Source: Chryseomicrobium palamuruense
GTDB taxonomy: Bacteria; Bacillota; Bacilli; Bacillales_A; Planococcaceae
Length of the DNA stretch: 64,000 nt
NCBI RefSeq assembly: GCF_042649045.1
Contig: NZ_JBHSEF010000011.1
Span: 1 to 64,000 of the forward strand
Direction: 5' to 3'
The notes below the pieces were generated by a model. The model worked only from the letters and a program-made list of their open reading frames with translations. It had not been told where the DNA came from and did not search any database. A program made the translations under genes and the position numbers. This document shows, piece after piece, positions 49,785 to 58,656 of this stretch; position 1 is the first letter of the stretch; each line of letters begins with the position of its first letter.

Positions 49785-51049
49785 AATGGACGAATCTTAA
49801 GCGACTCTCATCTGAAGGTGAACTACTTGATTGCACACTCCTCGTAGAAGACGGGACAATCGTTTCTTTCGAAGCGGATCACCAACAGGCCGATGAAGTA
49901 AAGGATGGAAAAGGCAACTTGTTGCTTCCAGGGCTTATTGATGTACATGTTCATCTCCGTGAGCCAGGTGGGGAACATAAAGAAACCATTGCGACAGGTT
50001 CGCTTGCTGCAGCAAAAGGAGGATTCACCACCATTTGTGCCATGCCAAACACACGTCCAGTTCCAGATACGAAAGATACGATGAAACTTGTTACGGATCG
50101 CATCAACGAAACAGCCCATGTTCGTGTCCTACCATACGGCTCCCTGACGATTCGGGAAGCAGGGAAAGAATTAACGAATGCCGCAGAATTAAAAGAAGCA
50201 GGAGCATTCGCATTAACTGATGACGGAGTCGGTGTTCAAGAAGCAGGAATGATGTACCGTGCCATGCAGCAAGCAGCAGAAAAGAAGATTCCAGTTGTTG
50301 CCCATTGTGAGGACAACAGTTTGTTGTTCGGTGGTGTGATGCATGAAGGAAAGAAAAATAAGGAACTTGAACTACCGGGAATTCTATCTGCTTCTGAAGC
50401 GGCTCACATTGCGCGAGACATCCTTCTCGCAGAAGCAACGGGTGCACATTACCATGTGTGCCACGTCAGTACGAAAGAATCGGTACGAGTCATACGTGAT
50501 GCAAAACGAGCTGGCATTCACGTGACAGCAGAAGTCTCACCGCATCACTTGATTCTTTGTGAGGATGACATTCCAGCGAATGAGGCTAATTGGAAGATGA
50601 ATCCCCCGCTACGTGGAAAAGAAGATCAGCAGGCGCTCCTCGAAGGTTTAGAGGACGGCACGATTGATTTAATTGCGACGGATCATGCACCTCACACGGC
50701 AGAAGAAAAATCATACGGCTTTGAAAAAGCGCCATTTGGCATTGTCGGATTAGAAACGGCGTTTCCCCTTCTCTATACACATTTTGTGAAAACGGGAAGA
50801 TGGACAATCGGGCAACTTGTTGATTATCTCACAACGAAACCGGCAGCTGTTTTTGGACTACCATACGGGAAACTTGAAGAAGGAAAGTCTGCAGAATTTA
50901 CATTGGTCGATCTTGAAAGTGAAAAAGAAATTAATCCACAAACATTTGTATCGATGAGTTCAAACACCCCATTTGGCGGCTGGACATGTAGCGGTTGGCC
51001 GGTCGAAACATGGTTTAATGGAAAACAAGTCTGGGAGGAATCGAAATGA
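49775..51049 (+). CDS. pyrC: Dihydroorotase
   Basis: 424 residues, class I dihydroorotase. The metal motif D-V-H-V-H-L-R-E-P-G lies near 58, further ligands in V-A-H-C-E-D near 177 and Y-H-V-C-H-V-S-T near 227, and the final I-A-T-D-H-A-P-H near 300. It cyclises carbamoyl-aspartate to dihydroorotate. Overlaps carA by four bases. Confidence 0.97.
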   Translation: MRIKWTNLKRLSSEGELLDCTLLVEDGTIVSFEADHQQADEVKDGKGNLLLPGLIDVHVHLREPGGEHKETIATGSLAAAKGGFTTICAMPNTRPVPDTKDTMKLVTDRINETAHVRVLPYGSLTIREAGKELTNAAELKEAGAFALTDDGVGVQEAGMMYRAMQQAAEKKIPVVAHCEDNSLLFGGVMHEGKKNKELELPGILSASEAAHIARDILLAEATGAHYHVCHVSTKESVRVIRDAKRAGIHVTAEVSPHHLILCEDDIPANEANWKMNPPLRGKEDQQALLEGLEDGTIDLIATDHAPHTAEEKSYGFEKAPFGIVGLETAFPLLYTHFVKTGRWTIGQLVDYLTTKPAAVFGLPYGKLEEGKSAEFTLVDLESEKEINPQTFVSMSSNTPFGGWTCSGWPVETWFNGKQVWEESK

Positions 51050-52143
51050 AGCGATATTTAATATTAGAAGATGGCTCTGTATTTGAAGGAAATGCCTTTG
51101 GATCCCCAAGCGAAAGCACAGGGGAAGTTATTTTTACAACAGGAATGACAGGATATCAAGAATTCATCTCCGACCCATCGAACTGTGCACAGATTTTAAC
51201 GTTGACGTATCCTCTCATCGGCAACTACGGAATCAACCCCGAAGACTTTGAAGCGATGGAAATCACACTTGCCGGAGTCGTCGTTCGTGAGTGGAGTCAG
51301 CAACCCTCCAATTTCCGCTCGCAACGTACGTTTGGTGAGTTGATGGAAGAACGCAATGTACCAGGAATTGCAGGAATTGATACACGCCAATTAACGAAAC
51401 TGTTACGTACACATGGTTCTCTGCGAGGAAAATTGACAGCAGCGGGAGAGCAGCCGAATGTGGAGCGTATTGTAGAGGAACTGAATGCATGGTCTCTTCC
51501 ACATGATGAAGTATCCCGTGTCTCGACCCTTCGTCCGTACCCAAGTCCTGGCCGCGGCAGTCGCGTTGTACTGATGGACTTCGGCATGAAGCATGGCATC
51601 TTACGAGAACTCAATCGACGTGATTGCGACGTCACGGTTGTGCCTTATAACACACCAGCTTCTGAGATACTTGCTATGCAGCCAGACGGCGTCATGCTCT
51701 CGAATGGTCCTGGAGACCCAACCGACATCCCTGAAGCGATTCAAACCGTGAAAGAACTTATCCCACATGTGCCGATGTTTGGTGTGTGTCTAGGGCATCA
51801 ATTGATTGCACTCGCAAGCGGAGCGTCAAGCTTCAAATTGAAATTCGGACACCGCGGAGCGAATCACCCAGTAAAAGATCTGACAACGGGACGTACGGAA
51901 CTCACTTCACAAAACCACGGCTACGCCATCGATCTAGCATCACTTGAACAGACAGATTTAGAACTGACGCATATTGCATTAAATGACCAAACGGTAGAAG
52001 GTGTGCGTCATAAACAGTATCCGGTGTTCTGTGTTCAATTCCACCCGGAAGGTTCAGCTGGACCGGAAGACTCCGTCCATTTGTTCGATCAGTTCATCAC
52101 ACTCATGCAAACAGCAGGGAAAGCGGGGAAACAACATGCCTAA
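51046..52143 (+). CDS. carA: Carbamoyl-phosphate synthase small subunit (glutamine amidotransferase)
   Basis: 365 residues. N-terminal CarA domain (T-G-M-T-G-Y-Q-E near 30) and a class I glutamine amidotransferase domain with F-G-V-C-L-G-H-Q (nucleophile Cys near 248) and V-Q-F-H-P-E near 332. It supplies ammonia to CarB. This is the pyrimidine-regulated enzyme (pyrAA) by its place in the pyr operon. Confidence 0.97.
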   Translation: MKRYLILEDGSVFEGNAFGSPSESTGEVIFTTGMTGYQEFISDPSNCAQILTLTYPLIGNYGINPEDFEAMEITLAGVVVREWSQQPSNFRSQRTFGELMEERNVPGIAGIDTRQLTKLLRTHGSLRGKLTAAGEQPNVERIVEELNAWSLPHDEVSRVSTLRPYPSPGRGSRVVLMDFGMKHGILRELNRRDCDVTVVPYNTPASEILAMQPDGVMLSNGPGDPTDIPEAIQTVKELIPHVPMFGVCLGHQLIALASGASSFKLKFGHRGANHPVKDLTTGRTELTSQNHGYAIDLASLEQTDLELTHIALNDQTVEGVRHKQYPVFCVQFHPEGSAGPEDSVHLFDQFITLMQTAGKAGKQHA

Positions 52144-55100
52144 ACGTAACGACATTGAAACGATTCTCGTGATTGGGTCAGGCCCAATTGTCATTGGTCA
52201 AGCAGCAGAATTTGATTATGCAGGGACGCAAGCATGTATCGCACTTCGTGAAGAAGGCTACCGAGTCATTTTAGTCAATTCGAATCCTGCAACCATTATG
52301 ACGGATACAGAAATGGCGGATAAAGTATATATGGAGCCGCTGACACTCGAGTTTGTATCAAACATCATCCGCAAAGAGCGTCCAGATGCGCTTCTTCCGA
52401 CACTAGGTGGGCAAACAGGTCTAAACATGGCGATTGAACTTCACGCTTCAGGCATTTTAGACGAGCTAGGAGTAGAAATCTTAGGAACGAAACTCGATGC
52501 CATTCACCAAGCAGAAGACCGAGATTTGTTCCGCACACTTATGAATGAACTTGGCGAACCTGTGCCTGAAAGTACGATTATCCATAACATACAAGAAGCG
52601 AAAGCATTCGTTGAGCAGATTGGGTATCCAGTAATTGTGCGTCCAGCATTCACGCTAGGTGGAACAGGCGGAGGAATTTGCCACAACGACCAAGAGCTTC
52701 AAGAAATTGTGGCTAGCGGATTAAAGTACAGTCCGGTAACTCAGTGTCTCCTTGAAAAATCTATCGCAGGCTTTAAAGAAATTGAATATGAAGTGATGCG
52801 AGATTCCAACGACAATGCAATTGTCGTGTGTAACATGGAGAATTTTGATCCGGTCGGCATTCACACAGGAGACTCCATCGTGGTCGCACCAACTCAGACA
52901 CTTACTGATCGTGAAAACCAGATGCTCCGCAATGTCTCCTTGAAAATCATTCGTGCACTGAAAATTGAAGGCGGATGTAACGTCCAACTTGCTCTCGATC
53001 CACATAGCTTCCAGTACTACATCATTGAAGTAAACCCACGAGTCAGCCGCTCGTCTGCCCTTGCCTCAAAAGCGACAGGCTATCCGATTGCGAAACTCGC
53101 TGCGAAAATTGCGGTGGGACTTACTCTAGATGAAATGATGAACCCAGTAACTGGAAAGACGTATGCATGTTTTGAACCTGCCCTTGATTACATCGTGGCA
53201 AAAATTCCGAGATGGCCATTTGATAAGTTTGAAAAGGCAAAGCGAAATTTAGGTACACAGATGAAAGCGACAGGAGAAGTCATGTCCCTCGGTCGTTCAT
53301 TTGAAGAAGCAATCTTAAAATCGATTCGCTCACTCGAGACGGGTCACATGCATTTGGAGATGAAAAATGCGGACCGGATTACAGATGAGTGGATCATGAA
53401 ACGCATTAAGCGGGCAGGAGATGAACGACTCTTCTTTATCGGAGAAGCCCTGCGACGTGGTGTAACAGTAGAACAAATCCATGAGTGGAGCCAAATCGAT
53501 TTCTTCTTCCTTCACAAGCTTAAAAGCATCGTCGACTTCGAGACAACGCTGAAAGAAGCAATCGGTGACAGAAATACACTTTATACGGCGAAACGTATGG
53601 GCTTTGCTGATGTAACCATCGCAAAACTTTGGAACTGGACCGAGCAACAAGTCTATGACTTCCGTAAAGAAAATAAGATGTTCCCAGTTTATAAAATGGT
53701 CGATACGTGCGCAGGTGAGTTCGAGTCTGAAACTCCTTATTTCTACGGCACGTATGAGCAAGAGAACGAGTCGATTCGTTCTGAGAAGAAAAGCGTCATC
53801 GTGCTAGGGTCAGGTCCAATCCGAATTGGACAAGGTGTAGAGTTTGACTACGCGACCGTGCATTCAGTATGGGCGATTAAAGAGTCAGGCTATGAAGCCA
53901 TTATTGTCAACAATAACCCGGAAACGGTTTCTACTGACTTCTCAATCTCTGATAAACTCTATTTCGAACCACTGACGCTTGAAGATGTCATGCACATCGT
54001 GGAACTCGAAAAACCAGAAGGCGTCATCGTGCAATTTGGTGGACAAACGGCGATCAACCTAGCGGCAGGACTTGAAGCACGTGGGGTGAAAATTCTTGGG
54101 ACGTCTCTTGAAGACTTAGACCGTGCCGAGAACCGCAACAAGTTTGAAGCGCTGTTGAATGAAATCGGCATTCCGCAGCCGGAAGGGAAAACGGCCGTAT
54201 CTGTTGAAGAAGCACTTGAAAATGCACGTCGAATCGGATTCCCAGTGCTTGTCCGCCCGTCTTATGTACTCGGTGGTCGTGCGATGGAAATCGTCTATAA
54301 CGAAGAGGAACTGGTTCATTACATGGAGCATGCGGTCGAAGCAAGTCCGGAACATCCGGTTCTAGTGGATCGCTACTTGACGGGAACAGAGATTGAAGTA
54401 GATGCGATCTCTGACGGAGAAACAGTCGTCATCCCAGGAATAATGGAGCATATTGAACGCGCAGGGGTACACTCAGGGGACTCCATTGCGGTGTATCCTC
54501 CTCAGAACCTTTCTGAACAAACGATGAACTTACTTGTTGAATACACCACTCGACTAGCAAAAGCATTGAACACAGTCGGTTTACTCAACATTCAATATGT
54601 GATATCACGTGGAGAGATCTATGTGCTTGAAGTGAATCCGCGTGCAAGTCGAACTGTACCTTTCCTGAGCAAGATTACCGGGATCCCAATGGCAAACTTG
54701 GCGACAAAAGCGATTCTTGGTACGACGTTAAAAGAGATGGGGTACGAAGCGGGTCTTGCTCCTGAACAACAAGGAGTCTACGTCAAAGTGCCTGTCTTCA
54801 GCTTCGCGAAGCTTCGCCGGGTAGATACAACGCTCGGTCCAGAAATGAAGTCGACAGGGGAAGTATTAGGCAAAGATCGCACACTTGAAAAGGCGCTCTA
54901 CAAAGGATTGGTCGCAGCAGGGCTTGAAATGAAGCCACACGGTACGGTGCTGATGACAGTAGCGAATAAGGATAAAGAGGAAGCGGCAAACCTCGCTGCC
55001 CGGTTCCACGCAATTGGTTACAACATTTTAGCGACAGAAGGGACGGCACAGGCCTTCTTTGAAAAAGGGATTCCGGCTGATACGGTTCAAAAAATCGGAG

Positions 55101-55333
55101 ATTCTGGTGAAACGCTTGTGGATGTGATTCAGTCCGGAAAAGCTCAATTTGTTGTCAACACGCTGACGAAAGGAAAGCAGCCAGCTCGTGACGGTTTCCG
55201 AATTCGTCGAGAAGCTGTTGAAAATGGCGTTCCGATTCTTACTTCTCTTGACACAGCAGAAGCCATCTTGCGTGTCATGGAATCGATGACGTTCACAACT
55301 GAAACGATGCAACCAGCGGAGGTACGTCAATGA
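52136..55333 (+). CDS. carB: Carbamoyl-phosphate synthase large subunit
   Basis: 1065 residues with the two duplicated ATP-grasp halves: G-S-G-P-I-V-I-G-Q-A-A-E-F-D-Y near 14 and G-S-G-P-I-R-I-G-Q-G-V-E-F-D-Y near 558, each followed by glycine-rich loops, and a C-terminal MGS-like allosteric domain from about 930. It forms carbamoyl phosphate. I start it at the ATG at 52136 (GGGGAAACAAC upstream), eight bases inside carA; the longest frame begins far within carA. Confidence 0.97.
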   Translation: MPKRNDIETILVIGSGPIVIGQAAEFDYAGTQACIALREEGYRVILVNSNPATIMTDTEMADKVYMEPLTLEFVSNIIRKERPDALLPTLGGQTGLNMAIELHASGILDELGVEILGTKLDAIHQAEDRDLFRTLMNELGEPVPESTIIHNIQEAKAFVEQIGYPVIVRPAFTLGGTGGGICHNDQELQEIVASGLKYSPVTQCLLEKSIAGFKEIEYEVMRDSNDNAIVVCNMENFDPVGIHTGDSIVVAPTQTLTDRENQMLRNVSLKIIRALKIEGGCNVQLALDPHSFQYYIIEVNPRVSRSSALASKATGYPIAKLAAKIAVGLTLDEMMNPVTGKTYACFEPALDYIVAKIPRWPFDKFEKAKRNLGTQMKATGEVMSLGRSFEEAILKSIRSLETGHMHLEMKNADRITDEWIMKRIKRAGDERLFFIGEALRRGVTVEQIHEWSQIDFFFLHKLKSIVDFETTLKEAIGDRNTLYTAKRMGFADVTIAKLWNWTEQQVYDFRKENKMFPVYKMVDTCAGEFESETPYFYGTYEQENESIRSEKKSVIVLGSGPIRIGQGVEFDYATVHSVWAIKESGYEAIIVNNNPETVSTDFSISDKLYFEPLTLEDVMHIVELEKPEGVIVQFGGQTAINLAAGLEARGVKILGTSLEDLDRAENRNKFEALLNEIGIPQPEGKTAVSVEEALENARRIGFPVLVRPSYVLGGRAMEIVYNEEELVHYMEHAVEASPEHPVLVDRYLTGTEIEVDAISDGETVVIPGIMEHIERAGVHSGDSIAVYPPQNLSEQTMNLLVEYTTRLAKALNTVGLLNIQYVISRGEIYVLEVNPRASRTVPFLSKITGIPMANLATKAILGTTLKEMGYEAGLAPEQQGVYVKVPVFSFAKLRRVDTTLGPEMKSTGEVLGKDRTLEKALYKGLVAAGLEMKPHGTVLMTVANKDKEEAANLAARFHAIGYNILATEGTAQAFFEKGIPADTVQKIGDSGETLVDVIQSGKAQFVVNTLTKGKQPARDGFRIRREAVENGVPILTSLDTAEAILRVMESMTFTTETMQPAEVRQ

Positions 55334-56100
55334 TTGGATCAGGAAAGATGGAAGTGGTCAAGCACAAGGAAATTGCACACAATATCTACGAAATGACGGT
55401 TATCGGCCAACAAGTCGCTCAGATGAAGTCGCCAGGTCAGTTTGTGCATATTCGAGTCTCTGATCACAGCGAACCACTTCTTCGTCGCCCAATCAGCATT
55501 GCGTCAATTGATTCAGAAACACTTGAATTTACGATGATTTACCGTGTGGATGGTAGAGGGACTGAATTGTTATCTCAAAAGCGAAGTGGGGACACGATTG
55601 ATGTCCTCGGTCCGCTCGGTAACGGATTTCCGGTTTCAGCAGCAGAGACAGGGCAACATGCCTGGTTAATAGGAGGAGGGATTGGCGTGCCCCCTCTTTA
55701 TGAACTAGCCAAACGCTTGACGTCCAATGGTGTGAAAGTGACGATGATTCTTGGTTTTCAGTCAGCTCAAGATGTGTTTTACGAAGAAGCGTTTAAAGAA
55801 TTGGGCGAGACGTTCATTACAACAGTAGATGGAACATACGGAACACAAGGATTTGTTACAACGAAAATGAATGAACTCCCAGAACCGCCGAATGTCTATT
55901 ATAGCTGTGGACCAAAACCCATGCTTCATGCTGTCGAGAAAGCCCTCAAAGGCACTCCGGGATATCTATCCTTTGAACAGCGGATGGGATGCGGTATAGG
56001 TGCATGTTTTGCATGCGTTTGCCCGACAACAGAAGGTGACGGTGCTTACGTAAAAGTATGCTCTGATGGACCGGTCTTTCAAGCGGGGGTGATTGCATGA
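55330..56100 (+). CDS. pyrK: Dihydroorotate dehydrogenase electron transfer subunit PyrK
   Basis: 256 residues, the same length as the B. subtilis protein. FAD-binding R-R-P-I-S-I-A near 54, NAD-domain G-G-G-I-G-V-P-P near 112 and the 2Fe-2S cluster ligands C-G-I-G-A-C-F-A-C-V-C near 222 plus a later Cys. It passes electrons from PyrD to NAD+. Its ATG overlaps the carB stop. Confidence 0.96.
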   Translation: MIGSGKMEVVKHKEIAHNIYEMTVIGQQVAQMKSPGQFVHIRVSDHSEPLLRRPISIASIDSETLEFTMIYRVDGRGTELLSQKRSGDTIDVLGPLGNGFPVSAAETGQHAWLIGGGIGVPPLYELAKRLTSNGVKVTMILGFQSAQDVFYEEAFKELGETFITTVDGTYGTQGFVTTKMNELPEPPNVYYSCGPKPMLHAVEKALKGTPGYLSFEQRMGCGIGACFACVCPTTEGDGAYVKVCSDGPVFQAGVIA

Positions 56101-57008
56101 GTAAACTCGCTATCACCTTACCTGGTCTTGAATTAACCAACCCTATCATGCCTGCATCCGGGTGCTTTGGATTTGGGCAAGAATATGCCAAGTTTTATGA
56201 TTTAAGTGTTTTAGGTGCCATTATGATAAAGGCGACTACAGAAATCAGTCGCTTTGGAAATCCGACACCACGTGTTGCAGAGACGGCGAGCGGCATGTTG
56301 AATGCCATCGGACTTCAAAACCCGGGTCTTGAGCATGTTCTAGAGCACGAACTGAAGTGGTTAGAACAATATGATGTGCCGATTATTGCGAATGTGGCAG
56401 GATCGGAAGTCGAGGATTACGTCCATGTGGCACGTGAGATTTCGAAAGCACCGAATGTCCATGCACTGGAACTTAATATTTCCTGTCCGAATGTGAAATG
56501 TGGTGGAATTGCCTTTGGAACGGATCCTGTAGTAGCAGGTGAATTGACGAGAGCTGTGAAAGATGTGTCGACGGTTCCGGTTTACGTGAAACTATCCCCG
56601 AACGTATCCAATATTGTAGCGATTGCGAAAGCAGTGGAAGCTGCGGGAGCGGACGGCATTACAATGATCAACACACTACTGGGAATGCGTCTCGATGAAA
56701 AGACAGGAAAACCGCTCCTTGCGAATCGCACGGGTGGACTATCTGGTCCGGCCATCAAACCAGTTGCGCTACGTATGATTTATGAAGTATATCCACATGT
56801 AAACATTCCGATTATCGGAATGGGTGGCGTGCAGAACATTCAAGATGTCATTGACTTCATGTCAGTTGGTGCTCAAGCGGTGGCAGTAGGAACAGCCAAT
56901 TTTGTCGACCCATTTATTTGTCCAAAATTGATTGAAGAGCTTCCAGAAGAATTGGACCGACTTGGCTTGGATTCTATTTCTGAACTTGTAGGGAGGGCAC
57001 ACCGATGA
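56097..57008 (+). CDS. pyrD: Dihydroorotate dehydrogenase catalytic subunit PyrD (class 1B)
   Basis: 303 residues, FMN TIM barrel. N-I-S-C-P-N-V-K-C-G-G near 127-137 contains the catalytic cysteine typical of class 1 enzymes, and G-M-G-G-V near 240 binds phosphate. With PyrK it forms the NAD-dependent 1B enzyme that makes orotate. ATGA overlap with pyrK. Confidence 0.97.
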   Translation: MSKLAITLPGLELTNPIMPASGCFGFGQEYAKFYDLSVLGAIMIKATTEISRFGNPTPRVAETASGMLNAIGLQNPGLEHVLEHELKWLEQYDVPIIANVAGSEVEDYVHVAREISKAPNVHALELNISCPNVKCGGIAFGTDPVVAGELTRAVKDVSTVPVYVKLSPNVSNIVAIAKAVEAAGADGITMINTLLGMRLDEKTGKPLLANRTGGLSGPAIKPVALRMIYEVYPHVNIPIIGMGGVQNIQDVIDFMSVGAQAVAVGTANFVDPFICPKLIEELPEELDRLGLDSISELVGRAHR

Positions 57009-57706
57009 CAAAACCCATTTTGGCTCTCGACTTCTCAGAATGGAATGAAGTTGAGCAGTTTTTAAAACGTTTTGATGAGCCACTATTTGTAAAAGTCGGC
57101 ATGGAACTGTATCTTCAACACGGACCACGTGTTATTCAAGAGCTAAAGTCTCGAGGGCATGAACTGTTTCTTGATTTGAAACTTCACGACATTCCGACGA
57201 CTGTCTATAAAGCGATGCGCGGACTAGCTAAACTTGATGTAGATCTTATCAATGTTCATGCGGCTGGTGGAATCGATATGATGCGCGCAGCAAAAGAAGG
57301 TTTAGAGGAGGGGGCTCAAGGCGTTCGTCCGGATTTGATTGCAGTCACGCAGTTGACCTCCACAACCGAAGCCTCTATGCAAAAGGAGCAAGGGATTCCT
57401 TGGACGCTCGACCAGTCTGTCTTGCATTACGCAGAAAATGCGAAAATAGCTGGGCTTGACGGTGTCGTCTGCTCGGTACTCGAGGCGAAGAGACTGACAG
57501 AGAATCTGGGGACTGACTTTTATAAGGTCACGCCGGGTATCCGACTAGCGGAAGGAGCTGCTCACGATCAAAAGCGTGTGGCCACTCCAGAAGAAGCGCG
57601 GAACAATGGCTCTACCCATATTGTTGTGGGAAGAGCGATTACTCAAGCTAGCGACCCTGTCGCCGTGTATCAACAACTCGTAGCAGACTGGAGGAATTTA
57701 CAGTGA
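57005..57706 (+). CDS. pyrF: Orotidine 5'-phosphate decarboxylase
   Basis: 233 residues. The catalytic D-L-K-L-H-D-I-P-T-T-V motif is at about 57-67, the N-terminal A-L-D-F near 8, and the phosphate loop V-V-G-R-A-I near 210. It decarboxylates OMP to UMP, the last step of the pathway. Overlaps both neighbours by four bases. Confidence 0.97.
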   Translation: MTKPILALDFSEWNEVEQFLKRFDEPLFVKVGMELYLQHGPRVIQELKSRGHELFLDLKLHDIPTTVYKAMRGLAKLDVDLINVHAAGGIDMMRAAKEGLEEGAQGVRPDLIAVTQLTSTTEASMQKEQGIPWTLDQSVLHYAENAKIAGLDGVVCSVLEAKRLTENLGTDFYKVTPGIRLAEGAAHDQKRVATPEEARNNGSTHIVVGRAITQASDPVAVYQQLVADWRNLQ

Positions 57707-58326
57707 CTGTAGCAGCAGCAAAAGCGTTACTCAAGGCTTCGGCCGTTCAATTTTCAACGGACCCTATGTTTACATGGGCATCGGGCATTCAGTCGCCGAT
57801 TTACTGCGACAATCGTTTACTTATGGGATACCCGGAACTTCGTGAACGCGTTGCTCATGAGCTAGCGCAACTTATTAAAGAAAAGTTTCCAGAAGCAGGA
57901 GTTGTCGCTGGAACTGCTACCGCGGGGATTCCCCATGCGGCTTGGGTAAGCACACTTCTGAATTGTCCTATGCTATATGTACGTTCAAAAGCGAAAGAAC
58001 ACGGCCGAGGCAATCAGATTGAAGGTCGTGTCAATCAAGGCGACAAAGTCGTTGTCATTGAAGACTTGATATCGACAGGCGGAAGTAGCTTGACAGCAGT
58101 CGAAGCGTTGCGTCAAAAAGGTGTCGAAGTATTAGGCGTGGTTAGCATCTTCTCATACGGTCTCCCAAAAGCACAGCAAGCATTTGACCAAATTGGCATT
58201 CCTTACTACTCGCTGACGAATTTGGAAGAGCTCCTAAGTGAAGCAGGCGACGATGGCAAGTTAAGCCAGTCGCAAATGCTGGAAATCACGAACTGGCATG
58301 AGGGATTAAAACAGAAGAATGCGTGA
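57703..58326 (+). CDS. pyrE: Orotate phosphoribosyltransferase
   Basis: 207 residues. PRPP motif V-V-V-I-E-D-L-I-S-T-G-G-S-S (about 115-128), V-A-G-T-A-T-A-G-I-P near 66 and Y-V-R-S-K-A-K-E-H-G near 92. It makes OMP from orotate and PRPP. GTG start within the pyrF stop (GTGA). Last gene of the operon. Confidence 0.96.
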   Translation: MTVAAAKALLKASAVQFSTDPMFTWASGIQSPIYCDNRLLMGYPELRERVAHELAQLIKEKFPEAGVVAGTATAGIPHAAWVSTLLNCPMLYVRSKAKEHGRGNQIEGRVNQGDKVVVIEDLISTGGSSLTAVEALRQKGVEVLGVVSIFSYGLPKAQQAFDQIGIPYYSLTNLEELLSEAGDDGKLSQSQMLEITNWHEGLKQKNA

Positions 58327-58346
58327 AAATGCTGACGCGAGGCACA

Positions 58347-58386
58347 AAAAAGAGACCTGACAGGAAACTGTCCGGTCTCTTTTCTT
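58347..58386 (+). terminator. Terminator of the pyr operon
   Basis: AAGAGACC-TGACA paired with TGTCC-GGTCTCTT around GGAAAC, then TTTTCTT. One mismatch interrupts the stem. Confidence 0.85.
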
Positions 58387-58396
58387 ATACTGGGAA

Positions 58397-58602
58397 CTCG
58401 TGTGAAAAGCGCGTCCACTCGTGCGATACGGGTTGACTGGTGCGAAAAACCCCTCAACTGGTGCGAAAACCCCCTCAACTGGTGCGAAAAACACGGAATC
58501 TCGTGCGAAAGTTGCGTCCACTCGTGCGATACGGGTTGACTGGTGCGAAAAACCCCTCAACTGGTGCGGAAATCAGATGCACTAGTGCGAAAACCGCACC
58601 AA
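58397..58602 (+). repeat. 21-bp periodic repeat array, array 2 (10 units)
   Basis: Units beginning CTGGTGCGAAAA or CTCGTGCGA start at 58397, 58418, 58437, 58458, 58479, 58500, 58521, 58540, 58561 and 58582. Steps are 21, 19, 21, 21, 21, 21, 19, 21, 21; the order 19, 21 (four times) gives a 103-base super-period. Two stretches 103 bases apart (from about 58411 and 58514) are almost identical over 50 bases. It lies between the pyr operon terminator and the converging rqcH gene. Same family and orientation as 36037-36303. Confidence 0.9.
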
Positions 58603-58656
58603 CGTCCACACCTCATCTCACGATATCTTAGCAGCCCATAAATCATACGCCAATTA

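Noticed and set aside
52001..52135. Long N-terminal extension of carB
   Set aside because: It lies within carA in another frame. The family N-terminus begins at the ATG at 52136.
53330..53761. 143-codon antisense frame within carB
   Set aside because: Produced by the codon bias of carB; no start context or recognisable domain.
58306..58631. Open frames with seven-residue repeats across array 2
   Set aside because: A 21-bp repeat yields heptads in any open frame. The 19-bp units shift frame, and no ribosome site or family similarity supports translation.
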